Source: Bacillota bacterium
GTDB lineage: Bacteria; Bacillota; Clostridia; Christensenellales; SZUA-584
NCBI GenBank assembly: GCA_023436115.1
Contig: JAEZKQ010000030.1
Location: forward strand, 62,001 to 126,000
DNA: 64,000 bases
Direction: 5' to 3'
This document shows positions 7,400 to 16,156 of this stretch, one piece after another (the stretch's first letter is position 1; each line of letters opens with the position of its first letter). The translations under genes and the position numbers were made by a program. The notes beneath the pieces were generated by a model, which saw only the letters and a list, made by a program, of their open reading frames with translations, was not told where the DNA came from and ran no database searches.

Positions 7400-9052
7400 A
7401 TGTCGGGATTAATTATTATTATACAACTTGCAGTCAGCGTCGTTATCGGGGCTTATTTTCTAAGCCAGCTTAAAAATAAACGCAATGCCAAAACCAACCT
7501 TGATGGCGAGTCGAAAGTGCAGATGGAACGCTTGAGAAAAATGCGTAGTATTTCACTCAACGTGCCTTTATCGGAAAAAACGCGACCGCAGACTTTTGAG
7601 GAGATCGTGGGGCAGACGGAAGGTATCACGGCGCTCTCTGCTGCGCTGTGCGGTGAGAATCCGCAGCATGTGCTTATTTACGGCCCACCGGGTGTGGGGA
7701 AGACGTGCGCGGCGCGCCTTGTGATGAATAAAGCCAAGCTTTGCCCCGGTTCTCCGTTTCGCGCTGACGCGAAATTCGTTGAGATTGATGCCACTTGCTT
7801 GCGATACGACGAACGAAACATTGCCGATCCGCTCATCGGTTCCGTTCATGATCCGATCTATCAGGGCGCAGGCGCATATGGTGTGGCGGGTGTACCGCAG
7901 CCCAAGGAAGGCGCGGTCACGCGGGCGCACGGCGGCATACTGTTTTTAGATGAGATCGGTGAGCTGCATCCGTTTCACATCAATAAGCTGCTAAAGGTTT
8001 TAGAAGACCGGCGCGTCTATTTTGACAGCGCGTATTACAGCAAAGAAAATAAAAACATTCCGGCCTATGTCCATGACATTTTCGCGAAAGGCATGCCGGC
8101 CGATTTTCGGCTTGTGGGAGCCACAACCAAGTCCCCTCGTGATATTCCCTCCGCAATACGCTCGCGCTGCATGGAGATATTCTTCCGTCAGCTTTTCCCC
8201 GAGGAGGTGGTGACGATATCAAAGAACGCGGCTATTCGCGCGGGCATTGGTATCAGCGACGACGCGGCTGATATCATCGGCGAGTATGCGTCCAACGGGC
8301 GCGATGCCGTGAATATCATTCAGATGGCGTCGGGTGTTGCCCGGGAAAAGGGCATGAAGACCGTGACGGCGGATCATGTGAACTGGGTCATTGAAACAGG
8401 CAAATATGTAAAGCGGCCAACGTTGCGCCTGGGTGCAAACTCAGTCGGCTGCGTCAACGGTCTGGCTGTGTACGGCTCTCAGATCGGTACGATCATAGAA
8501 ATCGAAACGGTGGCAGTCAAGGCGGCCCACGGCTCGCTGACGGTCACCGGCCTTGTCGATGAAGAGGAAGTGGGCTATGAGAGCAAGAAACTCCGAAGGA
8601 AAAGCACCGCAAAAAGCTCTGTGGAAAACGTGCTCACGGCTCTTCAGAAGAATTATGGTATCAATCCGAGCGAATACTACATCCATATTAACCTGCCGGG
8701 AGGTATGCCGGTGGACGGGCCTTCGGCCGGTGCGGCCATTGCCCTATCGGTCTATTCGGCCATTACAGGACGAAGTGTCGCTCCTGATATCGCAATGACG
8801 GGGGAGATATCCATTAACGGCAGCATCCGCGCGGTGGGCGGTGTCAAAGAGAAGGTGTGGGCAGCCAAGCGCGCGGGAGCGCAGCTGGTGATGGTGCCGG
8901 ATGAAAACTACAGCGAAGCACGAGACACGGAAGGCATACATGTTGTGGGTGTGAAGCATTTAAGCGAAGTGATACGTCTTGCTTATACGCATACGGCACT
9001 GCCCAGAACCAACGATGTGGAAGTTTTAAGCGCGCAGGGGATAGAGATCTAA
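7400..9052 (+). CDS. lonB: ATP-dependent protease LonB (sporulation type)
   Basis: Membrane-anchored AAA+ serine protease of 550 residues, the length of Bacillus subtilis LonB (552). An N-terminal span (GLIIIIQLAVSVVIGAYF) replaces the Lon substrate domain. Walker A GPPGVGKT lies near residue 95-102, Walker B ILFLDEIGEL near 177-187, and the Lon-type catalytic Ser in DGPSAGAA near 440 with its Lys in GGVKEKVWAAKRAG near 480. In Bacillus it acts in the forespore with sigma-F control. ATG 7400 is chosen over the in-frame TTG at 7376, which lies inside the terminator. In Bacillus lonB precedes lon in the same direction; here it faces the engB-lon operon, indicating a local rearrangement. Confidence 0.92.
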   Translation: MSGLIIIIQLAVSVVIGAYFLSQLKNKRNAKTNLDGESKVQMERLRKMRSISLNVPLSEKTRPQTFEEIVGQTEGITALSAALCGENPQHVLIYGPPGVGKTCAARLVMNKAKLCPGSPFRADAKFVEIDATCLRYDERNIADPLIGSVHDPIYQGAGAYGVAGVPQPKEGAVTRAHGGILFLDEIGELHPFHINKLLKVLEDRRVYFDSAYYSKENKNIPAYVHDIFAKGMPADFRLVGATTKSPRDIPSAIRSRCMEIFFRQLFPEEVVTISKNAAIRAGIGISDDAADIIGEYASNGRDAVNIIQMASGVAREKGMKTVTADHVNWVIETGKYVKRPTLRLGANSVGCVNGLAVYGSQIGTIIEIETVAVKAAHGSLTVTGLVDEEEVGYESKKLRRKSTAKSSVENVLTALQKNYGINPSEYYIHINLPGGMPVDGPSAGAAIALSVYSAITGRSVAPDIAMTGEISINGSIRAVGGVKEKVWAAKRAGAQLVMVPDENYSEARDTEGIHVVGVKHLSEVIRLAYTHTALPRTNDVEVLSAQGIEI

Positions 9053-9744
9053 ACGACTTTGTGCAGCTTAAACGCGGTGGCGTCGCAGGAAACAAGCGCA
9101 TAGCGGACACCGCGTATGCTGCCCGATAAAGCACCTTTGATGCTCGATGCATGAAGATGACCGTACACCACATCACAAGCGCCATACTTTTCAAAGAGCT
9201 CTGTATAAAGCGATGGCGAGCCGTCCTGATCTGTGGGCGGATAATGAATCATACCGATCAATTGTTTATCGGGTGCGGTTTTTCGTGCATGAGAAAGAGA
9301 AAGCTCCAAGCGTCCCGCTTCGCGCTTATATAGCTTTTCGTCCGTAGCAGCCGTATACTGGCGGTTGGATGGACACAGCCAGCCCCGCGTTCCCGCAAAC
9401 ACATAGTCCCCGAATTCGAGGCTGTTATTTTGCAGCGCGAATGTATTGTTGGATAGCAGCGAATTCACCTGAGTAAAAGACCCCCACCAATAATCGTGGT
9501 TGCCCTTCAGGAGTATTTTTATGCCCGGCATCGCGCATATACAGCCGATATCAATACGCGCCTCATCAAGGCGCATTGCCCACGAAAGATCCCCGGGCAG
9601 CAAAACAACGTCGTCGCTCTTTACGCGGATGTGCCAGTCTTCTTTGATTTTATCCCAATGGCCGTTCCAGTGCTCGCCAAAAACATCCATGGGTTTTGGC
9701 AGAAATCCGGAGAGGTGCAGGTCTCCAATAGCGTAAATATTCAT
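9049..9744 (-). CDS. Calcineurin-like metallophosphoesterase
   Basis: Cytoplasmic phosphoesterase of 231 residues with all metal-binding blocks in order: GDLHLSG near the N-terminus (D-x-H), LLPGDLSWA, KGNHDYWWG (GNHD), IGMIHYPP and the C-terminal YGHLHASS (GHLH). The family cleaves phosphomono- or diesters with two metal ions; this clostridial group has no defined substrate. Its ATG overlaps the end of engB by 4 bases, so it is the last gene of the lon-engB operon. Its stop overlaps the stop of convergent lonB by 4 bases. Confidence 0.85.
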   Translation of the reverse strand: MNIYAIGDLHLSGFLPKPMDVFGEHWNGHWDKIKEDWHIRVKSDDVVLLPGDLSWAMRLDEARIDIGCICAMPGIKILLKGNHDYWWGSFTQVNSLLSNNTFALQNNSLEFGDYVFAGTRGWLCPSNRQYTAATDEKLYKREAGRLELSLSHARKTAPDKQLIGMIHYPPTDQDGSPSLYTELFEKYGACDVVYGHLHASSIKGALSGSIRGVRYALVSCDATAFKLHKVV

Positions 9745-10331
9745 GCGCTCAGCGCCTTTTCAATTTCGTCAAGAAGAGCTTCAATTCCGAATCGGTTTTG
9801 GGACGAAACAGCGAGTATGGGGTAATCAACACCGCCGCTTATACTTTTTTTGATCATTTCCAGCTGCGCAAAACGTTTTGTTTTCGCAATTTTATCCGCT
9901 TTGGTCGCAACTATGATCACAAAGAGCCCAAAATGCGCAGCCCATTCAAACATGAGCCTGTCATCGGCGGTTGGTGTGTGGCGAATGTCAAGTAGTATGA
10001 GCAGTGCGCGAAGCTTCTTTGAGTGACTTAAATAGCCCTCTATCATCTTTCCCCAACTGTCCTTTTCCGACTTTGAAACCTTCGCGTAGCCGTAACCGGG
10101 CAGATCCACGAGCATAAACGCTTCGTTGACCACGAAAAAATTCACAAGCCTCGTTTTACCGGGGCTTGCGCTTATTTTCGCCAGCTTGGAGTTGCCCGTG
10201 AGATAATTGACAAGCGACGATTTACCCACGTTGGATTTGCCGCACAAGGCGATTTCGGGCATGTCAAGCAAAGGATAGTCGGCTTTGCTTTTCATGCTCT
10301 TTAGGAAACGGGCGTTTTTAATAACTAGCAT
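9741..10331 (-). CDS. engB: Ribosome biogenesis GTPase EngB/YsxC
   Basis: Essential TRAFAC GTPase needed for 50S subunit assembly; 196 residues, as in B. subtilis YsxC. G1 GKSNVGKSS, G3 DLPGYG and G4 TKAD are all present, and the switch region contains SPGKTR. ATG 10331 is chosen because AAGGGAGGG lies just upstream; the in-frame ATG at 10352 would place that site within the gene. The ATG overlaps the lon stop codon (ATGCTAG), so the two are translationally coupled. The lon-engB order is conserved through Bacillota. Confidence 0.93.
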   Translation of the reverse strand: MLVIKNARFLKSMKSKADYPLLDMPEIALCGKSNVGKSSLVNYLTGNSKLAKISASPGKTRLVNFFVVNEAFMLVDLPGYGYAKVSKSEKDSWGKMIEGYLSHSKKLRALLILLDIRHTPTADDRLMFEWAAHFGLFVIIVATKADKIAKTKRFAQLEMIKKSISGGVDYPILAVSSQNRFGIEALLDEIEKALSA

Positions 10332-12652
10332 TCGCCCTCCCTTTCCTTGCATAATGCGGCGGCTAGAACCTCGTTAAGTTCGGTGACGCGCACAAATTTT
10401 AAATTCTTCTTCACCGTCTGCGGCATCGTGTCCATATCCTTCTCGTTGCCCGCGGGTATTATAATCGTTTTAATGCCCACCTTTAACGCCGCAAGCGCCT
10501 TTTCTTTTAGACCGCCGATGGGCAGGACGCGCCCGGTGAGCGTAAGCTCGCCCGTCATAGCAATATCGCTTCGCACCTTACGGCCCGAAAGCACGCTGAC
10601 AAGTGCTGTGGCAATGGTGATGCCCGCAGAGGGGCCGTCCTTGGGTATCGCACCTTCGGGAAGGTGGATATGAATGTCGGTCGTATCGATAAAGTCTTCG
10701 CTGATATGCAGCGCTTCGCTGTTGGCACGTACATAACTGAGCGCTGCCTTGGCGGATTCCTGCATCACTTCGCCCAGCTTGCCTGTAAGCTGCAGCTTGC
10801 CCTTACCATGCATTTTGATGGCTTCTACAACCAGTGTCTGGCCGCCGGCGGCAGTCCATGCCAGCCCCATCACAACACCGACCCTGTCTGTCATATCCGA
10901 CGTGGACTGAGAGTAGACGGGAGGGCCTAAGTATTTATGCAGCGTGTTCTTTGTGACGATGATGCGTGAGCGATTGCCTGTGGACAGATCGACCACGCAT
11001 TTACGGAAGACCGTGGCAATCTTTCTTTCCAGCTCCCGTACACCTGCTTCGCGCGTATAGCGCCTTATCATTTCTGTGAGCGCATAATCGCGTATAGAGG
11101 CTTCATGAGGCTCAAGACCGTGCGCTTTGCGCTGCTTGGGTATCAGGTGATTCTGAGCAATACCAATCTTCTCCAGCTCCGTATAGCTTGACAAGTCGAT
11201 GATCTCCATACGGTCCAGCAGTGGTGCGGGTATGGTGTCGTAGTTATTGGCCGTGGTCAAAAACATTACATGCTCCAAGCTAAACGGCAGGTCCAAATAG
11301 TGGTCGCGGAATGTGTTGTTGATCTCGGGGTCTAGCACTTCAAGCATCGCAGCCGCAGGATCGCCGCGAAAATCGCTAGCCATCTTATCGATTTCATCGA
11401 ACAGGAAAACAGGGTTCATGCTGCCCGCCTGTTTCACGGACGATATGATACGGCCGGGTATTGCACCGATATATGTGCGCCTGTGGCCGCGAATCTCGGC
11501 TTCGTCGCGCACGCCGCCCAGGGAGGTGCGTACAAAGTTGCGCCCCAACGCACGCGCGATAGAACGGGCTATAGAGGTTTTACCCGTACCCGGAGGGCCC
11601 ACAAAACAAAGCACCGGGCCGCGCAAGTCTTTTTTTCGGGCGAGCACAGCTAAATACTCTATAATCCTGTCTTTAAGCTTTTCCAAACCGTAATGGTCTT
11701 CATCGAGTATTTTTCGCGCGTGAGATAGATCTAAATTATCCTCGGTGTAGACGTTCCAGGGCAGATCGAGTATCCACTCAACATAAGTGCGTATCACACC
11801 GAGCTCAGGCGAACCCAAAGCGAGCTTCTCCATACGCGATATTTCTTTTTCAGCCTTTTCGCGTATATCGTCGCTCACATCCAAAGCGGCGAGCTTTTCG
11901 CGGAGCTCCTCAGCGTCCGACTGAACACTGCCCGATTCGCCCAGTTCATTCTGTATGGCGCGCATCTGTTCGCGCAGCACATATTCCTTTTGAGATTTGT
12001 CGATCTGTTTTCTGACCTTGTTTCGTATTTCGTTTTCGATTTCTGTGATTTCAAGCTCGTTGGTCAAAAGCTCGATCATCATTTCAAGACGCTCGATGAC
12101 GTTAACGCATTCAAGTGTTCGCTGCTTGTCTTCCAGCTTAAAGAGCACACCCGACGCAATGATATCCGCCATTTGGCCGATATCGTCGACGCTGTTGACG
12201 CTGGCAAGCAGCTCAGAAGAGACTTTGGTGCTGATGTTTGTGAGCTTTTCAAACAGATCGATCACCATACGGCGAAGCGCCAGCTCTTTGGGCTTGTTCT
12301 CCTCGTCAGGTTCATAAACAAGCTCCTGAGCTTCCACTTCGAGATAAGGCTCAGACTGTAAAAAGCTGACGATACGGGCGCGGTATTCTCCCTTAACGAG
12401 GACACGGATGACATCTCCGGGCAACTTTAATATCTGCTTGATTCGCGAGACTGTTCCGACTTCGTAAATATCTTCAGGTCCAGGTTCCAGGGTATCCTTG
12501 TCTTTTTGCGCAGCAAGAAAAATGATCTGGTCATTCTCCATGGCCTTCTCCAGAGCGGCAATGGATTTTTCGCGGCCGACCTCAAAGTGAAGCGCCATAT
12601 ATGGAAAGACGATCACGTCTCTTAAAGCAACCATGGGTATGATGCTGCTCAT
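10325..12652 (-). CDS. lon: ATP-dependent protease Lon (LonA)
   Basis: Cytosolic AAA+ protease that degrades damaged and regulatory proteins; 775 residues, full length. Order: N-terminal substrate-binding LON domain (IIPMVALRDVIVFPYM), coiled-coil region near 190-260, AAA+ module with Walker A GPPGTGKTSIARS near 352, and the peptidase domain with catalytic Ser in DGPSAG near 673 and Lys in GGLKEKALAALK near 716. The ATG is preceded by GGAGG. It opens the lon-engB-phosphoesterase operon behind a strong promoter (12682-12710). No CIRCE or CtsR-type operator was recognised near that promoter. Confidence 0.97.
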   Translation of the reverse strand: MSSIIPMVALRDVIVFPYMALHFEVGREKSIAALEKAMENDQIIFLAAQKDKDTLEPGPEDIYEVGTVSRIKQILKLPGDVIRVLVKGEYRARIVSFLQSEPYLEVEAQELVYEPDEENKPKELALRRMVIDLFEKLTNISTKVSSELLASVNSVDDIGQMADIIASGVLFKLEDKQRTLECVNVIERLEMMIELLTNELEITEIENEIRNKVRKQIDKSQKEYVLREQMRAIQNELGESGSVQSDAEELREKLAALDVSDDIREKAEKEISRMEKLALGSPELGVIRTYVEWILDLPWNVYTEDNLDLSHARKILDEDHYGLEKLKDRIIEYLAVLARKKDLRGPVLCFVGPPGTGKTSIARSIARALGRNFVRTSLGGVRDEAEIRGHRRTYIGAIPGRIISSVKQAGSMNPVFLFDEIDKMASDFRGDPAAAMLEVLDPEINNTFRDHYLDLPFSLEHVMFLTTANNYDTIPAPLLDRMEIIDLSSYTELEKIGIAQNHLIPKQRKAHGLEPHEASIRDYALTEMIRRYTREAGVRELERKIATVFRKCVVDLSTGNRSRIIVTKNTLHKYLGPPVYSQSTSDMTDRVGVVMGLAWTAAGGQTLVVEAIKMHGKGKLQLTGKLGEVMQESAKAALSYVRANSEALHISEDFIDTTDIHIHLPEGAIPKDGPSAGITIATALVSVLSGRKVRSDIAMTGELTLTGRVLPIGGLKEKALAALKVGIKTIIIPAGNEKDMDTMPQTVKKNLKFVRVTELNEVLAAALCKEREGEC

Positions 12653-12681
12653 TGTTTCCTCCGAATGTTATTTGCTGGTGT

Positions 12682-12710
12682 ATTATACATGAAAAAAGCC
12701 CCGTCTGCAA
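12682..12710 (-). promoter_or_regulatory. Promoter of the lon operon
   Basis: On the minus strand TTGCAG, a 17-base spacer and a perfect TATAAT lie about 30 bases before the lon ATG. It is divergent from the degV promoter about 80 bases away. Confidence 0.8.
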
Positions 12711-12788
12711 CAATGAACGGCCCTTTCATATGTATCAGTCTTTTGCTATAAGTCTTTGCCGTTATACTTTGTATTATCATTATATTCT

Positions 12789-12818
12789 TTGGACAAAGCT
12801 GTATTTCGATGCTATAAT
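12789..12818 (+). promoter_or_regulatory. Promoter of degV
   Basis: TTGGAC (12789-12794), an 18-base spacer and TATAAT (12813-12818) lie about 50 bases before the degV ATG. Confidence 0.7.
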
Positions 12819-12868
12819 TATTGCCAAAATAACACCAAGACATCATCATTTTTTATAGGAGTTATAAA

Positions 12869-13708
12869 ATGAGAAAAGTCAAAATCATTACAGACAGCAC
12901 TTCGGACCTGCCCTATAGCCTGCTCGAGAAACGAGGCATCGAAAGGGTACCGCTTCATATCATATTGGGTGACGAGTCGTACCCGGATGACAAAAGCCTT
13001 AAAAGTGAAGACCTCTTTAAATTTGCAGACAAAACAGGAACACTGCCAAAATCTGCAGCCGTTAATGAGTATGAATTTGAATCGGTATTTAAAAAATACC
13101 TTGATGATGATTATGATATTTTCTTTATGGGAATTAGCAGCAAATTATCCTGCACGATGCAGAACGCTCAAGCCGCAGCCGAAAAGCTGGGCAAAGACCG
13201 TTTCTCCATTGTTGATTCCATGAGTCTTTCTACGGGTGTCGGCTTGCAGCTGCTGGAAGCGTCGGACATGGCGCTTGCGGGCGCCGGGCTCGACGAAATT
13301 ACCAATCACGCGCTTGCTATCAGAGGCAAGGTACAGGCCAGCTTTGTTGTCGATACGCTAAAATACCTTTACATGGGAGGCCGCTGCTCGCGGCTCGTTT
13401 CTATCGTGGGGAGCAGACTCAAGATAAAACCGAAGCTGGAGCTGGTAAACGGCGAAATCATACCCGCGACCAAGTTCCGCGGCAGTGGCTATATTAATAA
13501 ATATTACAAGCAGATGATGGAGCGCGTCGACGAGATCGATCCAAAGCGTATATTTGTGACTCATTGTCTGGCAGACTGTGCGGATGAAGTCAAATCGCTG
13601 CTGGAAACAGAGCATGGCTTTAAGAATGTATCGATCACCGAGGCTTCGCCGACAATTTCAACGCACTGCGGTCCGGGAACGTTGGGTATACTGTTCCTGT
13701 ATAAATAG
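12869..13708 (+). CDS. DegV-family fatty-acid-binding protein
   Basis: Cytoplasmic DegV/FakB-type protein of 279 residues. The family binds a single fatty acid and, with FakA kinase, presents it for phosphorylation and phospholipid synthesis. Typical blocks are present: ITDSTSDLPYSLLEKRGI at the N-terminus, GISSKLSCTMQNA mid-domain, VDTLKYLYMGGRCSR, and THCGPGTLGI near the C-terminus. RBS AGGAG precedes the ATG. The GIY-YIG gene starts 2 bases after its stop, so the two are probably cotranscribed. Which FakB-like function applies cannot be told here. Confidence 0.88.
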   Translation: MRKVKIITDSTSDLPYSLLEKRGIERVPLHIILGDESYPDDKSLKSEDLFKFADKTGTLPKSAAVNEYEFESVFKKYLDDDYDIFFMGISSKLSCTMQNAQAAAEKLGKDRFSIVDSMSLSTGVGLQLLEASDMALAGAGLDEITNHALAIRGKVQASFVVDTLKYLYMGGRCSRLVSIVGSRLKIKPKLELVNGEIIPATKFRGSGYINKYYKQMMERVDEIDPKRIFVTHCLADCADEVKSLLETEHGFKNVSITEASPTISTHCGPGTLGILFLYK

Positions 13709-13710
13709 AC

Positions 13711-13983
13711 GTGTATTATACCTATATTCTTAAATGCGCGGACGGCAGTCTTTATACAGGCTGGACGGACGACATGGAAAAACGTATTCGTACCCACAAT
13801 TCAGGCAGCGGCAGCAAGTACACACGCAGCCGCCTGCCTGTTGTTCTTCTGTATAATGAAACGTTCGACACAAAAGGCGAAGCTATGAAGCGTGAATGCG
13901 CGATTAAAAAGCTTAGTCGCAGCGCAAAGCTGGCCCTTATCGCCTCGGTAGAGAAAAAATCGTCCCGCTCTGATGAATCATAG
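13711..13983 (+). CDS. GIY-YIG domain protein (YazA/UPF0213-like)
   Basis: A 90-residue single-domain protein of the GIY-YIG nuclease superfamily. The core reads TYIL...LYTGWT at residues 4-18, with an Arg (RIRTHNSG) in the next helix and a glutamate in AMKRECAIKK. These small proteins are widespread in bacteria; nuclease activity is assumed but the cellular role is not established. It starts with GTG directly after degV and probably depends on degV translation. Confidence 0.8.
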   Translation: MYYTYILKCADGSLYTGWTDDMEKRIRTHNSGSGSKYTRSRLPVVLLYNETFDTKGEAMKRECAIKKLSRSAKLALIASVEKKSSRSDES

Positions 13984-13991
13984 AGGGTATT

Positions 13992-14387
13992 ATGAATAAG
14001 AATGAAGCGGTTTCAAGCACGATAGACGAGTATATTTCGGGATTCCCTCCTCATATACGGGAAATGCTGGCTGCGATAAGAAACGTCATCAAGGAAGCTG
14101 CTCCCGAGGCGATTGAAAAAATCAGCTACGGAATGCCCACATTTTTTCTGCACAAAAATCTTGTTCATTTTGCGGTGCAGAAGAACCATATCGGGTTTTA
14201 TCCTGCGCCCAGCGGCATCGAAGCGTTTCTAGAAGAACTATCCGCTTATAAGACCTCCAAAGGCGCCGTACAGTTTCCGCTCGATAAACCGCTGCCATTT
14301 GATTTGATCAGCCGTATCGTGAAATTCAGAGTGGCCGAGAACGTTGAACAAGCAAAAAAGTCGAATAGAAAAACGACAAAGCGTTAA
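13992..14387 (+). CDS. DUF1801-family protein
   Basis: A 131-residue cytoplasmic protein of the DUF1801/YdhG group, which adopts an iron-chaperone (frataxin-like) fold. Recognisable features are the N-terminal helix with IDEYISGFPPHIREML, EKISYGMPTFF, and HIGFYPAPSGIEAF, followed by a basic tail KKSNRKTTKR. It closes the degV-GIY-YIG-DUF1801 run. Function is unproven; some relatives are annotated as iron chaperones without direct evidence. Confidence 0.75.
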   Translation: MNKNEAVSSTIDEYISGFPPHIREMLAAIRNVIKEAAPEAIEKISYGMPTFFLHKNLVHFAVQKNHIGFYPAPSGIEAFLEELSAYKTSKGAVQFPLDKPLPFDLISRIVKFRVAENVEQAKKSNRKTTKR

Positions 14388-14421
14388 TGCCGCTGTAGAT
14401 AAACGTTGGGCTTTTTTTTGG

Positions 14422-15507
14422 CTAAAACAATAATATGAGCAAGGCAGCCACGGCGATAACGGCTAGAGCTATTATGCCGATCTTGAGTATGCTTTTGGGG
14501 GAACTGCCGAATATCTCGCCCGTTTGTCCGTTAATATAAACGTGGTAACTGTCTCTTCTGTACCTGTAGGAGGATATCCAAACCGGCAGCAGCATTTGCC
14601 TGTAAGCTATTTTGTTAAAGTCAACGCAGGTATTGATCGTACCGACCTCATCGCTGCCGCGTTTCAATATATTATAAATGTCATCGCGCACCACATTGCC
14701 CATGTAGGATTGGGCGCGCTGCCAAACGGTACGGAGCCCGTTTTTAGCCTTTGCAGCAGCAAACGGGTCCAGATGCTTGGGAGAGAACCTGACAAGCTCA
14801 TTAAGCTTATAAGGCTCCAGCTTTTCAATGATCTTCTCATCAAGTCCCGCGTCATTAAATATAATATTGCGAAAATTCTTATCCAATGTACCCGAAACAA
14901 AACGCCAGCGCAGCTTTTTTACACGCTGTTTTTTCGTTTCGGTTCTGTCCTCATAAGTGACTGTTTGGACTTCCGTGTCAGTATAACGATCTGCTGCCTG
15001 GCCTATATAGGTAGCCTTTAAATCCGCGTCAAATGACCAGTAGGGCAGATAAACGCCTTGCGTTTGTCCTTGAGCATATTCCGCCTTAAAAGGGAAGGGT
15101 GCGAGATACCGCTTTTGCATCCATGCCAAAATGAGCTCTTGGACTTTTGTTTCGTCAATGTTAAAAGGGACGATCAATTCAGGACGTATGCCGGGGGGTT
15201 CGTCAGACGTGCTTATGCGCGTAGAGCCGCAGAAAGAACACTTGCTTATCGTGTTCGTTACCGACACAACGACCTTTGTGCCGCATGTATGGCAAGCCAA
15301 CGTTTGAACAGGTTCGCCCCAATCAGAAATGGCGGAGTTTGCTTCTTCGGCTGAAAAGTCAAACGGTACGTTATCCATATTTTCGACGCATGTATAACCG
15401 TTGTGGCCGCATGCCCTGCAGGACAACGTACTTGTGGACTCATCAAACGTCATGTCTGAACCGCAAGCCGGACACTTAAAACCGCCACCTGAATTGTTTG
15501 TGTACAT
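14422..15507 (-). CDS. Zinc-ribbon membrane-anchored protein
   Basis: A 361-residue protein of the TFIIB-type zinc-ribbon group common in Clostridia. Two zinc ribbons lie at the N-terminus (Cys12/Cys15 with Cys30/Cys33; Cys72/Cys75 with Cys90/Cys93). A central domain of unknown function contains LPYWSFDADLKATYIG and a basic KKQRVKKLRW segment. One hydrophobic span closes the protein (IGIIALAVIAVAALLILLF), so it is tail-anchored with the ribbons in the cytoplasm. No transcription-factor role is shown for these bacterial proteins. It is convergent with the DUF1801 gene. Confidence 0.7.
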   Translation of the reverse strand: MYTNNSGGGFKCPACGSDMTFDESTSTLSCRACGHNGYTCVENMDNVPFDFSAEEANSAISDWGEPVQTLACHTCGTKVVVSVTNTISKCSFCGSTRISTSDEPPGIRPELIVPFNIDETKVQELILAWMQKRYLAPFPFKAEYAQGQTQGVYLPYWSFDADLKATYIGQAADRYTDTEVQTVTYEDRTETKKQRVKKLRWRFVSGTLDKNFRNIIFNDAGLDEKIIEKLEPYKLNELVRFSPKHLDPFAAAKAKNGLRTVWQRAQSYMGNVVRDDIYNILKRGSDEVGTINTCVDFNKIAYRQMLLPVWISSYRYRRDSYHVYINGQTGEIFGSSPKSILKIGIIALAVIAVAALLILLF

Positions 15508-16097
15508 ATTGCCCCCTTAAGCTGAGATATACTTTCAAGGTGTATAGCTGCACATTACGCATATAAAGATGCCGCCATATATATGGTTTAGCAAGTTTCA
15601 TTATTCTTGTCAAATGTTTTAAAGCGCATAGAGCATATACTCTTCTAAATGCTGATTGGGTATCGGGTGGTCTTCTTCACTGAGCGCTGACGTAAACAAA
15701 GCGACACATGTTTTTTGGATAACAACTTGCCTTTCCATATTCGGTTATGAAATATCACCTTAAATGCTATGATCGCATTACATGCGAAACACATAACGTA
15801 CCAACATTTAAATAACAATGTAGTGCTTGAAGTAAAAAAAGAAGCGGGCGTTTCACCGGTTATCAATACCAACTCAACCAACCTGCTTGGCCTCAAAAAG
15901 TGAGGAAAGATCCATAAAGAAAGAATCAAATCAAAAAAATTATTAGTCTCTAATAAGGATAGCTATTCATTATGAGATTGACAATATAATTCCTTATGTA
16001 TTTGATTGATTATTTTCCGATTTTTTCACTTAAGCAATGAAAGCGAATGTTTCGGCTGTCATTGATGCTTTTTATGTTTCGTCTCAAATATTCATTA
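15508..16097. other. Gene-poor AT-rich gap
   Basis: About 590 bases between the zinc-ribbon gene and the hutP promoter hold no intact gene. The only protein-like trace is the HPr-like remnant at 15747-15903. A 94-codon minus-strand frame overlaps that remnant and looks like its shadow. The final ~150 bases are very AT-rich, as expected before a promoter. Confidence 0.6.
15747..15903 (+). pseudogene. Possible HPr-like gene remnant
   Basis: From 15751 the frame reads ITLNAMIALHAKHITYQHLN and continues with VVLEVKKEAG and INTNSTNLLGLKK before a TGA. The spacing and pattern recall HPr phosphocarrier proteins: a beta strand, LHA(R) with the active-site His, a second strand, then VNAKSIMGLMSL. An ATG at 15747 would join it in frame if one A of the following AAA were lost. 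The C-terminal third of HPr is missing. If correct, it is a frameshifted and truncated duplicate. The match is by eye and weak. Confidence 0.3.
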
Positions 16098-16126
16098 TTG
16101 TAGAATAGAGATATATTTTATATAAT
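16098..16126 (+). promoter_or_regulatory. Promoter of the hutP-cmk operon
   Basis: TTGTAG (16098-16103), a 17-base spacer and TATAAT (16121-16126) lie about 30 bases before the hutP-like ATG. Confidence 0.65.
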
Positions 16127-16156
16127 GATAAAAAGTTATTATTATCGGGAGGTTTT

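Noticed and set aside
14385..14421. Possible terminator between the DUF1801 gene and the zinc-ribbon gene
   Set aside because: A T-run is present (TTTTTTTT), but the pairing segments before it are weak and broken, so no terminator was called.
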